Shown here piece by piece: positions 42,974 to 51,555 of a DNA stretch of 64,000 nt. Every line of letters begins with the position of its first letter. The stretch's first letter is position 1. The DNA comes from CAYWMY01 sp046352935 (lineage in GTDB: Bacteria > Pseudomonadota > Gammaproteobacteria > Steroidobacterales > Steroidobacteraceae), in the NCBI GenBank assembly GCA_046352935.1, contig JAXMGR010000001.1:124001-188000 (forward strand). Reading direction: 5' to 3'. The notes beneath the pieces were generated by a model, which had not been told where the DNA came from, made no database searches, and saw only the letters and a list, made by a program, of their open reading frames with translations. A program made the translations under genes and the position numbers.

Positions 42974-43539
42974 CACGCGAGTTCCGCGGCAACGGTCGTC
43001 GCCATTCACCACAGGCATTGTTCTTTGTATGCCTTCTTGTGGCCACGGGCGGCATCGGGTGTTCCAAGCAACCGGATCGACCACCGTTCACGGAGTCCGC
43101 CGATGGGCGATTTGGAACGAGCTGCGAACAACAGCTGGTGCCCGTACCCGGGACAGATCTCGCGGAAGAGGGGCGTATTTGTAGGCCACCATTCGTGCGG
43201 CTCATTGCGAGACCAGAGGACTATCATGGAAAGATAGTCGGTGTCATGGGAACCGCCGAGGTCGTGGGAGATTTCGTATTTCTTTATCCGGACGAAGAAT
43301 CGCTTCTAAGGCAGGACTTCGGAAGCGCAATTGTTGTTCGAGGCGATCTCAGCTCGATTGAGAATCGGGATCCAAACAAGACGCTGATCCTGGATAATGT
43401 CATGGTGTACGGAAAGTTCGACGCTTTCAGGACGATCGGGCGGGGGAAGGTTCCCTACTTGGGAATTTTGGATCTCATTGCAAGTCCGGCGCAGGTTACG
43501 TTGCCGAAACGGATCCCGCGCAACGGCTCAAGTGAATAG
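42970..43539 (+). CDS. Putative lipoprotein immunity protein 2 (paralogue of 41829-42401)
   Basis: A 189-residue exported protein with a hydrophobic signal (about 16-29) and Cys31 in an imperfect lipobox (GGIGC). It parallels lipoprotein 1: GRFGTSCEQQLVPVPGTD, RPPFVRLIARPEDYHGKIVGVMG and AIVVRGDL. It starts in an ATGA overlap with the orphan toxin. The mature parts share perhaps 40 percent identity by eye. The region is less GC-rich than its surroundings. Confidence 0.58.
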   Translation: MTREFRGNGRRHSPQALFFVCLLVATGGIGCSKQPDRPPFTESADGRFGTSCEQQLVPVPGTDLAEEGRICRPPFVRLIARPEDYHGKIVGVMGTAEVVGDFVFLYPDEESLLRQDFGSAIVVRGDLSSIENRDPNKTLILDNVMVYGKFDAFRTIGRGKVPYLGILDLIASPAQVTLPKRIPRNGSSE

Positions 43540-43671
43540 TGGCCCGGGCTCGCCGCCGCGGAGGATCCGCGAGACGAGAGAATAAATTGTCGCTGCAGAA
43601 AAGCCATGAACTCTCGGAGAAGATAGGGCGTGCCGCCCGTTGGCGGGCTGGCAACCCCGGCGCGAAGACAT

Positions 43672-44514
43672 ATGCCGAGGCATGATGTGATTTCGTTGAC
43701 GCAGCGTTCCAAGCCTCTGCGGTGTCTGCTTCATGTTGCGGCGCTGCTCACGGCGCTACCGCTTGCGCCCTTTGCCGCAGTACGTGCGGACGAACCGGCC
43801 CGGTCTGCCGCCACTCCTGCGGCGATCAGAGAGATCGAGGCTGCCGGCGCGAGGATTTATCGTCTCGACCGCGCCGCCGCGGTAGCCACGGATGAAGCAT
43901 TGACGCTGCCGGCATTTCGGCAGGACCGGCGCGTGCGCGGCTGGGTCACGCAGAACTCCCCACGCGGGGTGGACGTGACTTTCGTGGATGCGACGCCGGC
44001 CGCGCTGTATCGCGTGACGATCTCGGACGCGGGCAGGAGCATCGGTCCCGTCGTCGTGCTCAAAGTGCCCCAGGCGCTGTCGGCCTACGAAGCCGGCGCG
44101 GTTCAGGCGCGCAGGCTCGCGATCGACACGCCCTTTCCGCGCTGCCCGGGCCAGTACAACACCGTCGTGTTGCCCGCCGATCCAGCTCGCACGGACCGCT
44201 GGTTCGTGTACTTCCTGCCGGTCGTGACCGCCCGCGCGAGCCTCCCGATCGGCGGCGCATACCGGATCGAGGTCACGGGTTCGAAGGTGACGGGCCAACG
44301 CGCCTACTCCAGGAGCTGTCTCGTGGCGAGCAACGAGCCCGAGGCGGTGGCGCTGTTCGTGTCACACCTGCTCGATCCCGTTCCGACCGAGATTCACGTG
44401 TTCTGGAGCCTGTGGGCGGCCAAACCCATCGCGGTACGTACGCAGGACGACAAGACCTGGATGGTCGCGGACGGGAAGATCGGGCTCCTGGACGCGGACG
44501 CGACAGGGCGCTGA
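43672..44514 (+). CDS. Exported hypothetical protein
   Basis: A 280-residue protein that I do not recognise. A signal peptide (about 14-40, LLHVAALLTALPLAPFAAVRADE) is followed by a presumably periplasmic domain with beta-rich segments (GWVTQNSPRGVDVTFVDATPAALYRVTISD) and two Cys (PRCPGQY and SRSCLVAS) that could pair. The ATG at 43672 is chosen because it gives a signal peptide. It follows the toxin/immunity array after 132 bp with no clear link to it; that gap holds no recognisable gene. Confidence 0.6.
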   Translation: MPRHDVISLTQRSKPLRCLLHVAALLTALPLAPFAAVRADEPARSAATPAAIREIEAAGARIYRLDRAAAVATDEALTLPAFRQDRRVRGWVTQNSPRGVDVTFVDATPAALYRVTISDAGRSIGPVVVLKVPQALSAYEAGAVQARRLAIDTPFPRCPGQYNTVVLPADPARTDRWFVYFLPVVTARASLPIGGAYRIEVTGSKVTGQRAYSRSCLVASNEPEAVALFVSHLLDPVPTEIHVFWSLWAAKPIAVRTQDDKTWMVADGKIGLLDADATGR

Positions 44515-44617
44515 AGTCGCGAGCCTGGTTGGCTCTTCCGGTTTGGACAACACCGCGGCCCGCACTTACGATTGCGGCCCCGCGCCGGTTGCCGTTCCGC
44601 GCGCTCCAGGAGCCTCC

Positions 44618-45478
44618 ATGTCCGACGACCGCATCTATACGCTCGTGGTGTCCTGCCCGGACCGGGTCGGCATCGTCGCGGCGGTCAGCGCCTTCATCGC
44701 GGGTCACAAGGGCTGGATCCTGGAGTCCAACTACCACGCGGATCGTGGCACGCAGCGCTTCTTCATGCGCAACACCGTGCTGGCGGGTTCGCTGCCGTTC
44801 GGCATCGACGAGTTCCGGCGCCGCTTCGAGCCGATCGCGGCGGAGTTCGCGATGGACTGGCGCATCACCGATTCGGCGGTGAAGCCGCGCGTGGTGCTGC
44901 TGTGCTCGAAGCAGGACCACTGCCTCGTGGACCTGCTGCACCGCTGGCGCGCGCGCGACTTCGTCTTCGACGTGCCCTGCGTGATCTCGAACCACACGGA
45001 CCTGCGCGCGTTCGTGGAATGGCACGGCATCCCGTTCGTGCACGTCCCGCTCGATCCCGCGGACCGCACGGCGCACTTCGCCGAGGTGGAGCGGCTCTTC
45101 CGCGAACACGCGGGCGACGTCATGGTTCTCGCGCGTTACATGCAGGTCCTGCCTGCGGAGATCACGCGGCGGTACCCGGGGCGCATCATCAACATCCACC
45201 ACAGTTTCCTGCCGTCCTTCGCCGGCGCGAAGCCCTATCACCAGGCCTTCGAGCGCGGCGTGAAGCTCATCGGCGCGACCTGCCACTACGTCACCGAGGA
45301 ACTCGACGAGGGTCCGATCATCGAACAGGACGTGGTGCGCGTGGATCACGGTGACACGGCGGAAGACTTCGTCCGCTACGGCAAGGAGGTCGAGCGCTCG
45401 GTGCTGGCCCGCGGCCTGCGCTGTCATCTCGAGGACCGCGTGCTGCTGAACGGTCACAGAACCGTCGTCTTCCGTTGA
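44618..45478 (+). CDS. purU: Formyltetrahydrofolate deformylase PurU
   Basis: A 286-residue enzyme releasing formate from 10-formyl-THF to balance one-carbon pools and feed PurT. An N-terminal ACT domain (about 5-85, YTLVVSCPDRVGIVAAVSAFIAGHKGWILES) is followed by a formyltransferase domain with NIHHSFLPSFAGAKPYHQAF (catalytic Asn/His region) and GATCHYVTEELDEGPIIEQ. AGGAG before the ATG at 44618 supports the start. Confidence 0.95.
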   Translation: MSDDRIYTLVVSCPDRVGIVAAVSAFIAGHKGWILESNYHADRGTQRFFMRNTVLAGSLPFGIDEFRRRFEPIAAEFAMDWRITDSAVKPRVVLLCSKQDHCLVDLLHRWRARDFVFDVPCVISNHTDLRAFVEWHGIPFVHVPLDPADRTAHFAEVERLFREHAGDVMVLARYMQVLPAEITRRYPGRIINIHHSFLPSFAGAKPYHQAFERGVKLIGATCHYVTEELDEGPIIEQDVVRVDHGDTAEDFVRYGKEVERSVLARGLRCHLEDRVLLNGHRTVVFR

Positions 45479-45544
45479 CGCGGGCGTCGCCCGTGTGCGC
45501 AGGCCGGGCGCGCCCCCGGTCGCGGTCAGGTTGCGTGGTACGCG

Positions 45545-47266
45545 ATGGAACATGACCTGCCCCTCATCACGACCCTGGCCGCGGGCTTCGGCATGGCCCT
45601 GGCTCTCGGCTTCGTGGCCGAGCGGATCCGGATCCCCGCCATCGTCGGGTACCTGACCGCGGGCATCATCATCGGCCCCGCCACGCCCGGGTTCGTCGCC
45701 GACGTCCAGATCGCCTCGCAGCTCGCGGAGATCGGCGTGATGCTGCTGATGTTCGGCGTCGGGCTGCACTTTTCCCTCGGCGATCTGCTGGCGGTGCGGC
45801 GCATCGCGGTGTCCGGCGCCGTGGTGCAGATGGGACTGGCGACGGCGCTCGGCATGTTCGCCGCCCACTGGTGGGGCTGGAGCGCGGGCGCCGGCCTGGT
45901 GCTCGGCCTGTCGCTGTCCTGCGCGAGCACCGTGGTCCTGCTGAAGGCGCTGGAGGCGCGGGGCGCGCTCGAGACGATGAACGGGCGCATCGCGGTCGGC
46001 TGGCTGGTGGTCGAGGACCTGGTCTGCGTGCTGGTCCTCGTGCTGCTGCCCCCGCTCGCGGGCCTGCTGGGCGGCACCGAACCGAGCGCGGGACGTGCCG
46101 GTCCGCTGTGGCTGACCATCGGGACAACGCTGCTGGAGGTCGCCGGCTTCATCGCGCTGATGCTCGTCGCGGGCCGGCGTGCGCTGCCCTGGCTGCTGTG
46201 GCAGGTCGCGCGCACGGGTTCGCGCGAGCTGTTCACGCTCGCCGTCGTCGCGGTGGCGATCGGCATCGCCTACGGCGCCGCGCAGCTCTTCGACGTCTCG
46301 TTCGCGCTCGGCGCCTTCTTCGCCGGCATGGTGATGCGCGAATCGGAGTTCAGCCACCGCGCGGCGGAGGAGTCGTTGCCGCTGCGTGATGCGTTCTCCG
46401 TGCTGTTTTTCGTGTCGGTCGGCATGTTGTTCGAGCCGCGCGTGCTGGTCGAGGAGCCCGGACGGGTGCTGGGCGTCGTGGCCATCGTCATCGCGGGCAA
46501 GTCCATCGCGGCGCTGGGCCTGGTGCTGGCCTACCGCTACCCGCTCAACGCGGCGCTCACGGTCGCGACGAGCCTCGCGCAGATCGGTGAGTTCTCGTTC
46601 ATCCTCGCGGGCCTCGGCATCTCGCTGGGACTGCTGCCGCCGGACGCCATGAACCTCGTGCTGGCGGGTGCGTTGATCTCCATCGCGGCAAACCCCTTCC
46701 TGTTCGCCGTGAACGAACCGATCCGTCGCTGGATCGTCGGGCGTTCGAGGCTCGCGCGGCGGCTGGAGCAACCCGCCGATCCGTTCGCGACGCTGCCGCG
46801 GAACACCGAGCGCCGCTATCTGGAAGGGCAGGTGGTCCTGGTGGGCTACGGGCGCGTGGGGCGGCGCGTCGCCCAGGCGCTCGATGCGCGCGGCATCCCG
46901 TACGTGGTCGCGGAGCGGAACCGCGAACTCGTCGAATCGCTGCGTGCGCAGGGTCGCGTCGCGGTCTCCGGCGACGCGGCCGACCCGTCGGTGCTGAAAC
47001 AGGCGCACATCGCCGACGCCGCCATGCTCGTGGTGGCGACGCCGGACGCGATCGACGGCCGGCGGATCGCGGATGCGGCGCGTGTGCTGAACGCGCATGT
47101 CGAGATCGTGCTGCGCACCCACAGCGAAGCCGACTCGCAGCTGCTCGCGGGCGAGGGCAACGCCACGGTGTTCTTCGGCGAGGAGGAACTCGCCCGGGGC
47201 ATGACGGCCCACATCCTCGCCCGCTTCGGCCGTTCCCCCGCCGTGACGGGCGGGTCGGGGACGTGA
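45545..47266 (+). CDS. KefB/YbaL-type cation:proton antiporter with RCK domain
   Basis: A 573-residue CPA2 antiporter. About 12 membrane helices occupy 1-390 (RIPAIVGYLTAGIIIGP and IGVMLLMFGVGLHF near the start are typical). A C-terminal RCK/TrkA-N domain (about 415-545) has the Rossmann loop VLVGYGRVGRRVAQAL. It resembles E. coli YbaL more than glutathione-gated KefB/C, and no KefF/G-type partner is adjacent. Expected to exchange K+ or Na+ for H+ under nucleotide control. Confidence 0.9.
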   Translation: MEHDLPLITTLAAGFGMALALGFVAERIRIPAIVGYLTAGIIIGPATPGFVADVQIASQLAEIGVMLLMFGVGLHFSLGDLLAVRRIAVSGAVVQMGLATALGMFAAHWWGWSAGAGLVLGLSLSCASTVVLLKALEARGALETMNGRIAVGWLVVEDLVCVLVLVLLPPLAGLLGGTEPSAGRAGPLWLTIGTTLLEVAGFIALMLVAGRRALPWLLWQVARTGSRELFTLAVVAVAIGIAYGAAQLFDVSFALGAFFAGMVMRESEFSHRAAEESLPLRDAFSVLFFVSVGMLFEPRVLVEEPGRVLGVVAIVIAGKSIAALGLVLAYRYPLNAALTVATSLAQIGEFSFILAGLGISLGLLPPDAMNLVLAGALISIAANPFLFAVNEPIRRWIVGRSRLARRLEQPADPFATLPRNTERRYLEGQVVLVGYGRVGRRVAQALDARGIPYVVAERNRELVESLRAQGRVAVSGDAADPSVLKQAHIADAAMLVVATPDAIDGRRIADAARVLNAHVEIVLRTHSEADSQLLAGEGNATVFFGEEELARGMTAHILARFGRSPAVTGGSGT

Positions 47267-47394
47267 GGCTCGCGCACCGGTTCGGGCGGGTTCCGTGGCC
47301 CGGCCAGCGGAGCCGCCACGCGCGCGCGGCCCCGTCGCAGCGCGGCGCCAGCCTCGCCTTGGTGTCGTTCCGTCGCGGGCGGTAAGCTTTGACG

Positions 47395-48198
47395 ATGGCA
47401 GATGAATCCTCCCCGGCTTCGCGTCCCGCACCGGCACCGCTGGTGCCGGCCGCGAGCGTGGTGCTGCTGCGCGAGCACGCGGGCCGCGTCGAGACGCTGC
47501 TGACGCGGCGGCATGCGGCGATGTCCTTCGGCGGACTGTGGGTGTTCGCGGGCGGCAAGGTCGAGGATTCCGATCGCGTGGCGGCGGCGCAGGTGGCCGT
47601 CGAGCCGCCGGCGATGCGGCGTCACCATGCGCCGGATGTCTGGCTGGACCCGGGCGATGTGCTGCCGTTCTTCACGGCGGCTGCGCGCGAACTGGTCGAG
47701 GAAACCGGCCTGCGGCTGGCCGGGGGGGCGGACACGCTGGTGCATTTCGCTCACTGGGTGACCCCGCCCGGTCTGCCGCGGCGCTTCGACACGCATTTCT
47801 TCCTCGGTGTGGCCGCGGCCGGGTCGACGGACGGTGTGGCCTGTGGCGAGGTCGACGAGTTCTGCTGGATCGAGCCGCACGTGGCGGTGGAGGCGAGCCG
47901 CAGCGAGGAGCTGCCCGCGGCCCCGGTCACGGCCTTCACGCTGCTGGAAGTCGCGGCGGCGCTGGACCGCCACGGTTCGCTCGCGGCGATGCTGGCCGGC
48001 GAGCGGGGCCGTGACGTGCTGCCGATCATGCCCAAGCTCGACCGCGACCTGTCCCCGCCCGGCGCTCTGCTGCCCTGGCACCCGCGCTATCACGCGCTGC
48101 CCGGCGAGGGGACCTGCGCGGCGATGCCGATCCCGGACTACTACCGTGGTCTGCCCGACCGTTGGGTGGTGCCCGCGAGCCTGTTGCCGCGGAAGTAG
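47395..48198 (+). CDS. NUDIX hydrolase (NUDT7/19-like)
   Basis: A 267-residue NUDIX protein. The NUDIX box is split by an insertion of about 50 residues: GLWVFAGGKVEDSD, then AAARELVEETGLRL holding the metal-binding RExxEE. This layout is typical of the NUDT19/NUDT7-like group, which cleaves CoA and acyl-CoA. The ATG at 47395 has no Shine-Dalgarno, and TAAGCT (47383-47388) ends 6 nt before it. CoA hydrolysis is inference. Confidence 0.8.
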   Translation: MADESSPASRPAPAPLVPAASVVLLREHAGRVETLLTRRHAAMSFGGLWVFAGGKVEDSDRVAAAQVAVEPPAMRRHHAPDVWLDPGDVLPFFTAAARELVEETGLRLAGGADTLVHFAHWVTPPGLPRRFDTHFFLGVAAAGSTDGVACGEVDEFCWIEPHVAVEASRSEELPAAPVTAFTLLEVAAALDRHGSLAAMLAGERGRDVLPIMPKLDRDLSPPGALLPWHPRYHALPGEGTCAAMPIPDYYRGLPDRWVVPASLLPRK

Positions 48199-48225
48199 AG
48201 GCGGGCCGGCCGCGCGGTGCTGGTC

Positions 48226-48231
48226 TAGAAT
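48226..48231 (+). promoter_or_regulatory. -10 box (TAGAAT) directly before the CopD-like gene
   Basis: TAGAAT (5 of 6 to TATAAT) ends 6 nt before the ATG at 48238, and no Shine-Dalgarno lies between. This again predicts a leaderless or near-leaderless mRNA, as for cysB. Confidence 0.5.
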
Positions 48232-48237
48232 CGGCGC

Positions 48238-48681
48238 ATGTACAAGATCATCCTTCTGCTGCACGTCCTCGCCGCCACCGTCTGGGTCGGCGGCCACCTC
48301 GTGCTCGCGCTGACCGTGCTGCCGCGCGCGCTGCGCGAGCGCTCGCCGGCCGAGCTGCTGCGCTTCGAGGGCGGCTACGAGAAGATCGGCATGCCGGCGC
48401 TGCTGATCCAGGTGGCGACCGGCCTCTGGCTCGCGCATGCGCTCGTACCGGACTTCCGCGCGTGGTTCGCGGGCGGCGTCCCGTTCGCACACCTGATCCT
48501 GCTGAAGCTGTCGCTGCTCGCGGCAACGCTGCTGCTGGCCGCCGACGCGCGGCTGCGCATCATCCCGCGGCTGTCGCCCGAGACGCTGCCCGTGCTCGCG
48601 CGGCGCATCGTGCTGGTCACGTTCGTCTCGGTGCTGTTCGTCGTGACCGGCGTGGCGTTCCGCACGGGATCGCTGCTGTGA
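48238..48681 (+). CDS. CopD-like small membrane protein
   Basis: A 147-residue inner-membrane protein with four hydrophobic helices. LLHVLAATVWVGGHLVLAL at the N-terminus has the His9/His20 pattern of the CopD/PcoD and DUF2269-like group, proposed to bind copper or heme. No CopC partner is nearby. The function is a family guess only. Confidence 0.65.
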   Translation: MYKIILLLHVLAATVWVGGHLVLALTVLPRALRERSPAELLRFEGGYEKIGMPALLIQVATGLWLAHALVPDFRAWFAGGVPFAHLILLKLSLLAATLLLAADARLRIIPRLSPETLPVLARRIVLVTFVSVLFVVTGVAFRTGSLL

Positions 48682-48738
48682 CACGCCGCTGAACGCGGCC
48701 CGGACCCGATCTCGAGTGCATTCCGCGGAGGCAGGACG

Positions 48739-49071
48739 ATGTCGCACTGGTTCTATCTCGGCATCGCGATCCTGAGCGAGATCGCCGGCACGACCGCCCT
48801 GAAATTCACCGAGGGCTACACCCGCCCCGGCCCGACCGCGGTCGTCGTGATCGCCTACGGCGTCGCCTTCTATTTCCTGTCGCTGACGTTGCGCACCCTG
48901 CCCGTGGGCATCGCCTACGCGGTCTGGTCCGGCGTGGGCATGGCGCTGATCGCGCTGATCGGCTGGGTGTTCCTGAAGCAGCCGCTGGACGCGCCGGCGA
49001 TCGCGGGCATCGCGCTCATCGTCGCCGGAGCGGTACTGCTCGGCGGGTTCTCGAAGTCGATGGTGCACTGA
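48739..49071 (+). CDS. Small multidrug resistance (SMR) transporter
   Basis: A 110-residue protein with four membrane helices. The essential membrane Glu is E14 (AILSEIAGTTALKFTEGYTRPGPT), and YAVWSGVGMALIALIGW is the SMR signature of helix 3. It fits the EmrE/QacE drug:proton antiporter branch better than the guanidinium exporter Gdx. GGAGG lies upstream of the ATG. Single gene; it would work as an antiparallel homodimer. Confidence 0.92.
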   Translation: MSHWFYLGIAILSEIAGTTALKFTEGYTRPGPTAVVVIAYGVAFYFLSLTLRTLPVGIAYAVWSGVGMALIALIGWVFLKQPLDAPAIAGIALIVAGAVLLGGFSKSMVH

Positions 49072-49083
49072 CCCGCGGGGCCC

Positions 49084-49100
49084 CGGCGGCAGCGCCGCCG
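49084..49100 (+). terminator. GC-rich hairpin after the SMR gene
   Basis: CGGCGGC-AGC-GCCGCCG is a perfect 7-bp stem, 13 nt after the SMR stop. No T-run follows. Confidence 0.45.
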
Positions 49101-49126
49101 TCCCATTCCGGGCCAACCGGGGCTAA

Positions 49127-49136
49127 TATGCGCATA
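49127..49136. promoter_or_regulatory. Palindrome TATGCGCATA before the CoA-transferase gene
   Basis: A perfect 10-bp palindrome 35 bp before the ATG of the CaiB-like gene, next to TAATAT that could be part of a -10. It is a candidate operator for the FadR-type regulator encoded at 51556, but it is short and unsupported by a second copy. Confidence 0.3.
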
Positions 49137-49171
49137 CTCGTTGTGATCGGCTCCGAAGCCGGGGATGAAGC

Positions 49172-51514
49172 ATGGGCCCCTTGAGTGCACTGACCGTCAT
49201 CGACGCGAGCTGGGGCATGCCCGGCAGCGTGGCGACGCTGCTGCTCGCCGACTGCGGCGCGACCGTCATCCGGATCGAGCGGCCGGGCCCCGCGGGCGGC
49301 GCCCCGGATCTCGTGCGGCTCGCCTGGGAACGCGGCAAGAAGAGTCTGCAGCTGGACCTGTACGATGCGGCGGATCGCCGTGCGCTCGACGGTCTGCTCG
49401 CCGGGGCGGATGTGTTCCTCGAATCCTTCGGGCCGGGCCGCGCGGCACGCTACGGCCTGGACTACGCGACCCTGAAGGAGCGCTTCCCGCACCTCGTGTG
49501 CTGCGGCATCACCGGCTACGGCCAGAACGGGCCCTGGCGCGACGAGCCGGGTTGGGACTGCCTCGTCGCCGCGAAGATGGGCGTCATGACCGAGCAGCCG
49601 AGCGCGGGTCGCGAGGGTCCGATCTTCCTCGGCCATCCGCACATCGGCTACGGCACGGGCTTCATGGCCGCGATCGGCATCCTCGCCGCAGTCCGCGCGA
49701 GGCAGGTGACGGGCCGCGGCCAGTTCGTCGACGTCTCGCTGCTCGACGGGCTGCTGTCGCAGAGCCCGATGAACTGGTGGCACCACCCTAAGAACATCTC
49801 CTACGTCGAGACGCAGGGTGGCCAGCGCACGGGCTTCGGCCGCAAGCGCCTGATCACGGCCGCCTTCGAATGCGGCGACGGCGAGTTCATCCAGGTGCAC
49901 ACCGGTGGCCAGGGCGGCTTCAAGGCCATGATGGAGATCTTCGGCTTCGGCGACATCACGCAGACGATCACCGACCGGCCCGAGATGTCCGTGCCGCTGA
50001 ACGACGAGGAATTCGTCATCGCGCGCGAGTACATCCCCGAGGCCTTCCGGCAGCGCCCGCGCCAGGAGTGGATCGACCTCTTCCAGGCGGCCGACCTCGC
50101 GGTGCTGCCCGTGCTGCGCCAGGGCGAGGTGCTGAACGACGAGCAGGTGCTGTTCGCGAAGCGCGTGATGACGCACGAGCACCCGACGTACGGCCGCATC
50201 CGCCAGTCCGCGCCGCCGCTCAAGTTCGCGAAGGCGCCGACGGCGCCGCCCGCGCCGCCACCGCGCGTCGGTGAGCACAACGAGGAGCTCCGCCGCCTCG
50301 CGGCGACGCTCCCGCCGCAGGCCGCGGCCGCCTCCGGCCAGCCGCTCGCGCACCCGCTCAAGGGCATCCGCATCCTGGATTTCGCCTCGTTCTTCGCCAC
50401 GCCCTACGGCGCGAAGCTGCTGTCGGATCTCGGTGCGGACGTGATCATGGTCGAGGCACCCTCGGGCGAGCAGATGCGCGCGCTGCCGAATCCCTTCGAG
50501 GCCGCGCAGCGCGGCAAGCGCAACATCGTCGTCGATCTCAAGTCCGCCGAGGGCCGCCGCATCGTGCACGAGCTCGTCGCCACCGCCGACGTCGTCATGC
50601 ACAACCAGCGCCCCGGCAAGGCCGAGAAGATCGGCATCGGCTACGAGACGCTCGCGAAGATCAACCCGAAGCTGCTGTACGTCTACCTGCCGGGCTTCGG
50701 CTCTGCCGGCCCGAAGGCGCACCACAAGTCCTTCGCGCCGCTGGTGTCCGGGTTCACGGGCCTGCTGTACGAGGCGGCCGGCGCGGGCAACAAGCCCGTG
50801 CGCAGCGCCGAGGGCAACGAGGACTACTACAACGGGCTCATCGGCGCGGTCGCGGTCCTGGCCGGGCTCGAGCACCGGGCGCGCACGGGCGAGGGCCAGT
50901 ACGTCGAGAGCCCGCAGCTGCACTCGAGCCTGTTCACGTCCTCGCATCATTTCCTGGGCCCGAACGACGAGCCGATGACGGCGCTGCCGATGGACGGCGA
51001 GCAGACGGGCTGGGGGCCGCTCTACCGGCTCTACCGGACGCGGGACCACTGGCTCTGCATCGCCTGCGTGGGCAAGGCCGCGTTCACGCGGCTCGCGGGC
51101 GCGCTCGGCCTCGCGGCGGATCTCTCGCCCGCCGAGCCCGATCGTCTCGCGCAGGCGCTCGCGTCGCGCTTCGCGGAGATGGATTCGGCCGATGCGTTCC
51201 GGCTGCTGCGCGAACACCGCGTGGCCTGCGAGATCCCGGCACGCGAGCCCTGGATGCCGAACCTCTTCTTCGAGGACTGGGCGCTGGCGCAGGGGCTCGT
51301 CGTCGAGCAGCCGGAGTCACTGCACGGCCCGATCCGCGAGATCGGACTGTACGTGCGGTTGTCGGATACCCCGGGACAGCACAAGCCGGCGGCGCCGCGC
51401 ATGGGCCAGCACACCGCGGAGATCCTGCGGGAGCTGGGCTACGGCGACGAGCGCATCGCCGCGCTGCGTGACGCGGGCGTCGTCGGGCTCGACGCAGGCG
51501 CGCGCAGCGCCTGA
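49172..51514 (+). CDS. Double-length CaiB/BaiF-family CoA-transferase
   Basis: A 780-residue fusion of two class III CoA-transferase domains (about 1-365 and 390-775). Each begins with the family opening (LTVIDASWGMPGSVATLLLADCGATVIRIE and IRILDFASFFATPYGAKLLSDLGADVIMVE). The catalytic Asp is present in the first half (D192 in FVDVSLLDG), but the matching spot in the second half reads ESPQLHSS, with His584 instead. Such fusions move CoA between organic acids in catabolic clusters. The gene precedes a FadR-type regulator and a thiolase-like/DUF35 pair. Confidence 0.88.
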   Translation: MGPLSALTVIDASWGMPGSVATLLLADCGATVIRIERPGPAGGAPDLVRLAWERGKKSLQLDLYDAADRRALDGLLAGADVFLESFGPGRAARYGLDYATLKERFPHLVCCGITGYGQNGPWRDEPGWDCLVAAKMGVMTEQPSAGREGPIFLGHPHIGYGTGFMAAIGILAAVRARQVTGRGQFVDVSLLDGLLSQSPMNWWHHPKNISYVETQGGQRTGFGRKRLITAAFECGDGEFIQVHTGGQGGFKAMMEIFGFGDITQTITDRPEMSVPLNDEEFVIAREYIPEAFRQRPRQEWIDLFQAADLAVLPVLRQGEVLNDEQVLFAKRVMTHEHPTYGRIRQSAPPLKFAKAPTAPPAPPPRVGEHNEELRRLAATLPPQAAAASGQPLAHPLKGIRILDFASFFATPYGAKLLSDLGADVIMVEAPSGEQMRALPNPFEAAQRGKRNIVVDLKSAEGRRIVHELVATADVVMHNQRPGKAEKIGIGYETLAKINPKLLYVYLPGFGSAGPKAHHKSFAPLVSGFTGLLYEAAGAGNKPVRSAEGNEDYYNGLIGAVAVLAGLEHRARTGEGQYVESPQLHSSLFTSSHHFLGPNDEPMTALPMDGEQTGWGPLYRLYRTRDHWLCIACVGKAAFTRLAGALGLAADLSPAEPDRLAQALASRFAEMDSADAFRLLREHRVACEIPAREPWMPNLFFEDWALAQGLVVEQPESLHGPIREIGLYVRLSDTPGQHKPAAPRMGQHTAEILRELGYGDERIAALRDAGVVGLDAGARSA

Positions 51515-51555
51515 GTTCGCGATCAACACGGTTCCAACCCACTCCGGACGATCAC

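Noticed and set aside
43455..43712. Short minus-strand frame after lipoprotein 2 (contains GGTPYLLREFMAFLQRQF)
   Set aside because: It could be a fragment of a mobile-element gene, but it is too short, overlaps lipoprotein 2 and has no start signal.
44273..47437. A 1054-codon open frame on the minus strand across purU and the antiporter gene
   Set aside because: The plus-strand frames encode clear PurU and KefB/YbaL proteins. The minus frame is a high-GC mirror frame, rich in His, Arg and Glu, with no domain.
49084..49136. Riboswitch or small RNA before the CaiB-like gene
   Set aside because: Only a simple GC hairpin and a 10-bp palindrome are present; no known riboswitch core is visible.
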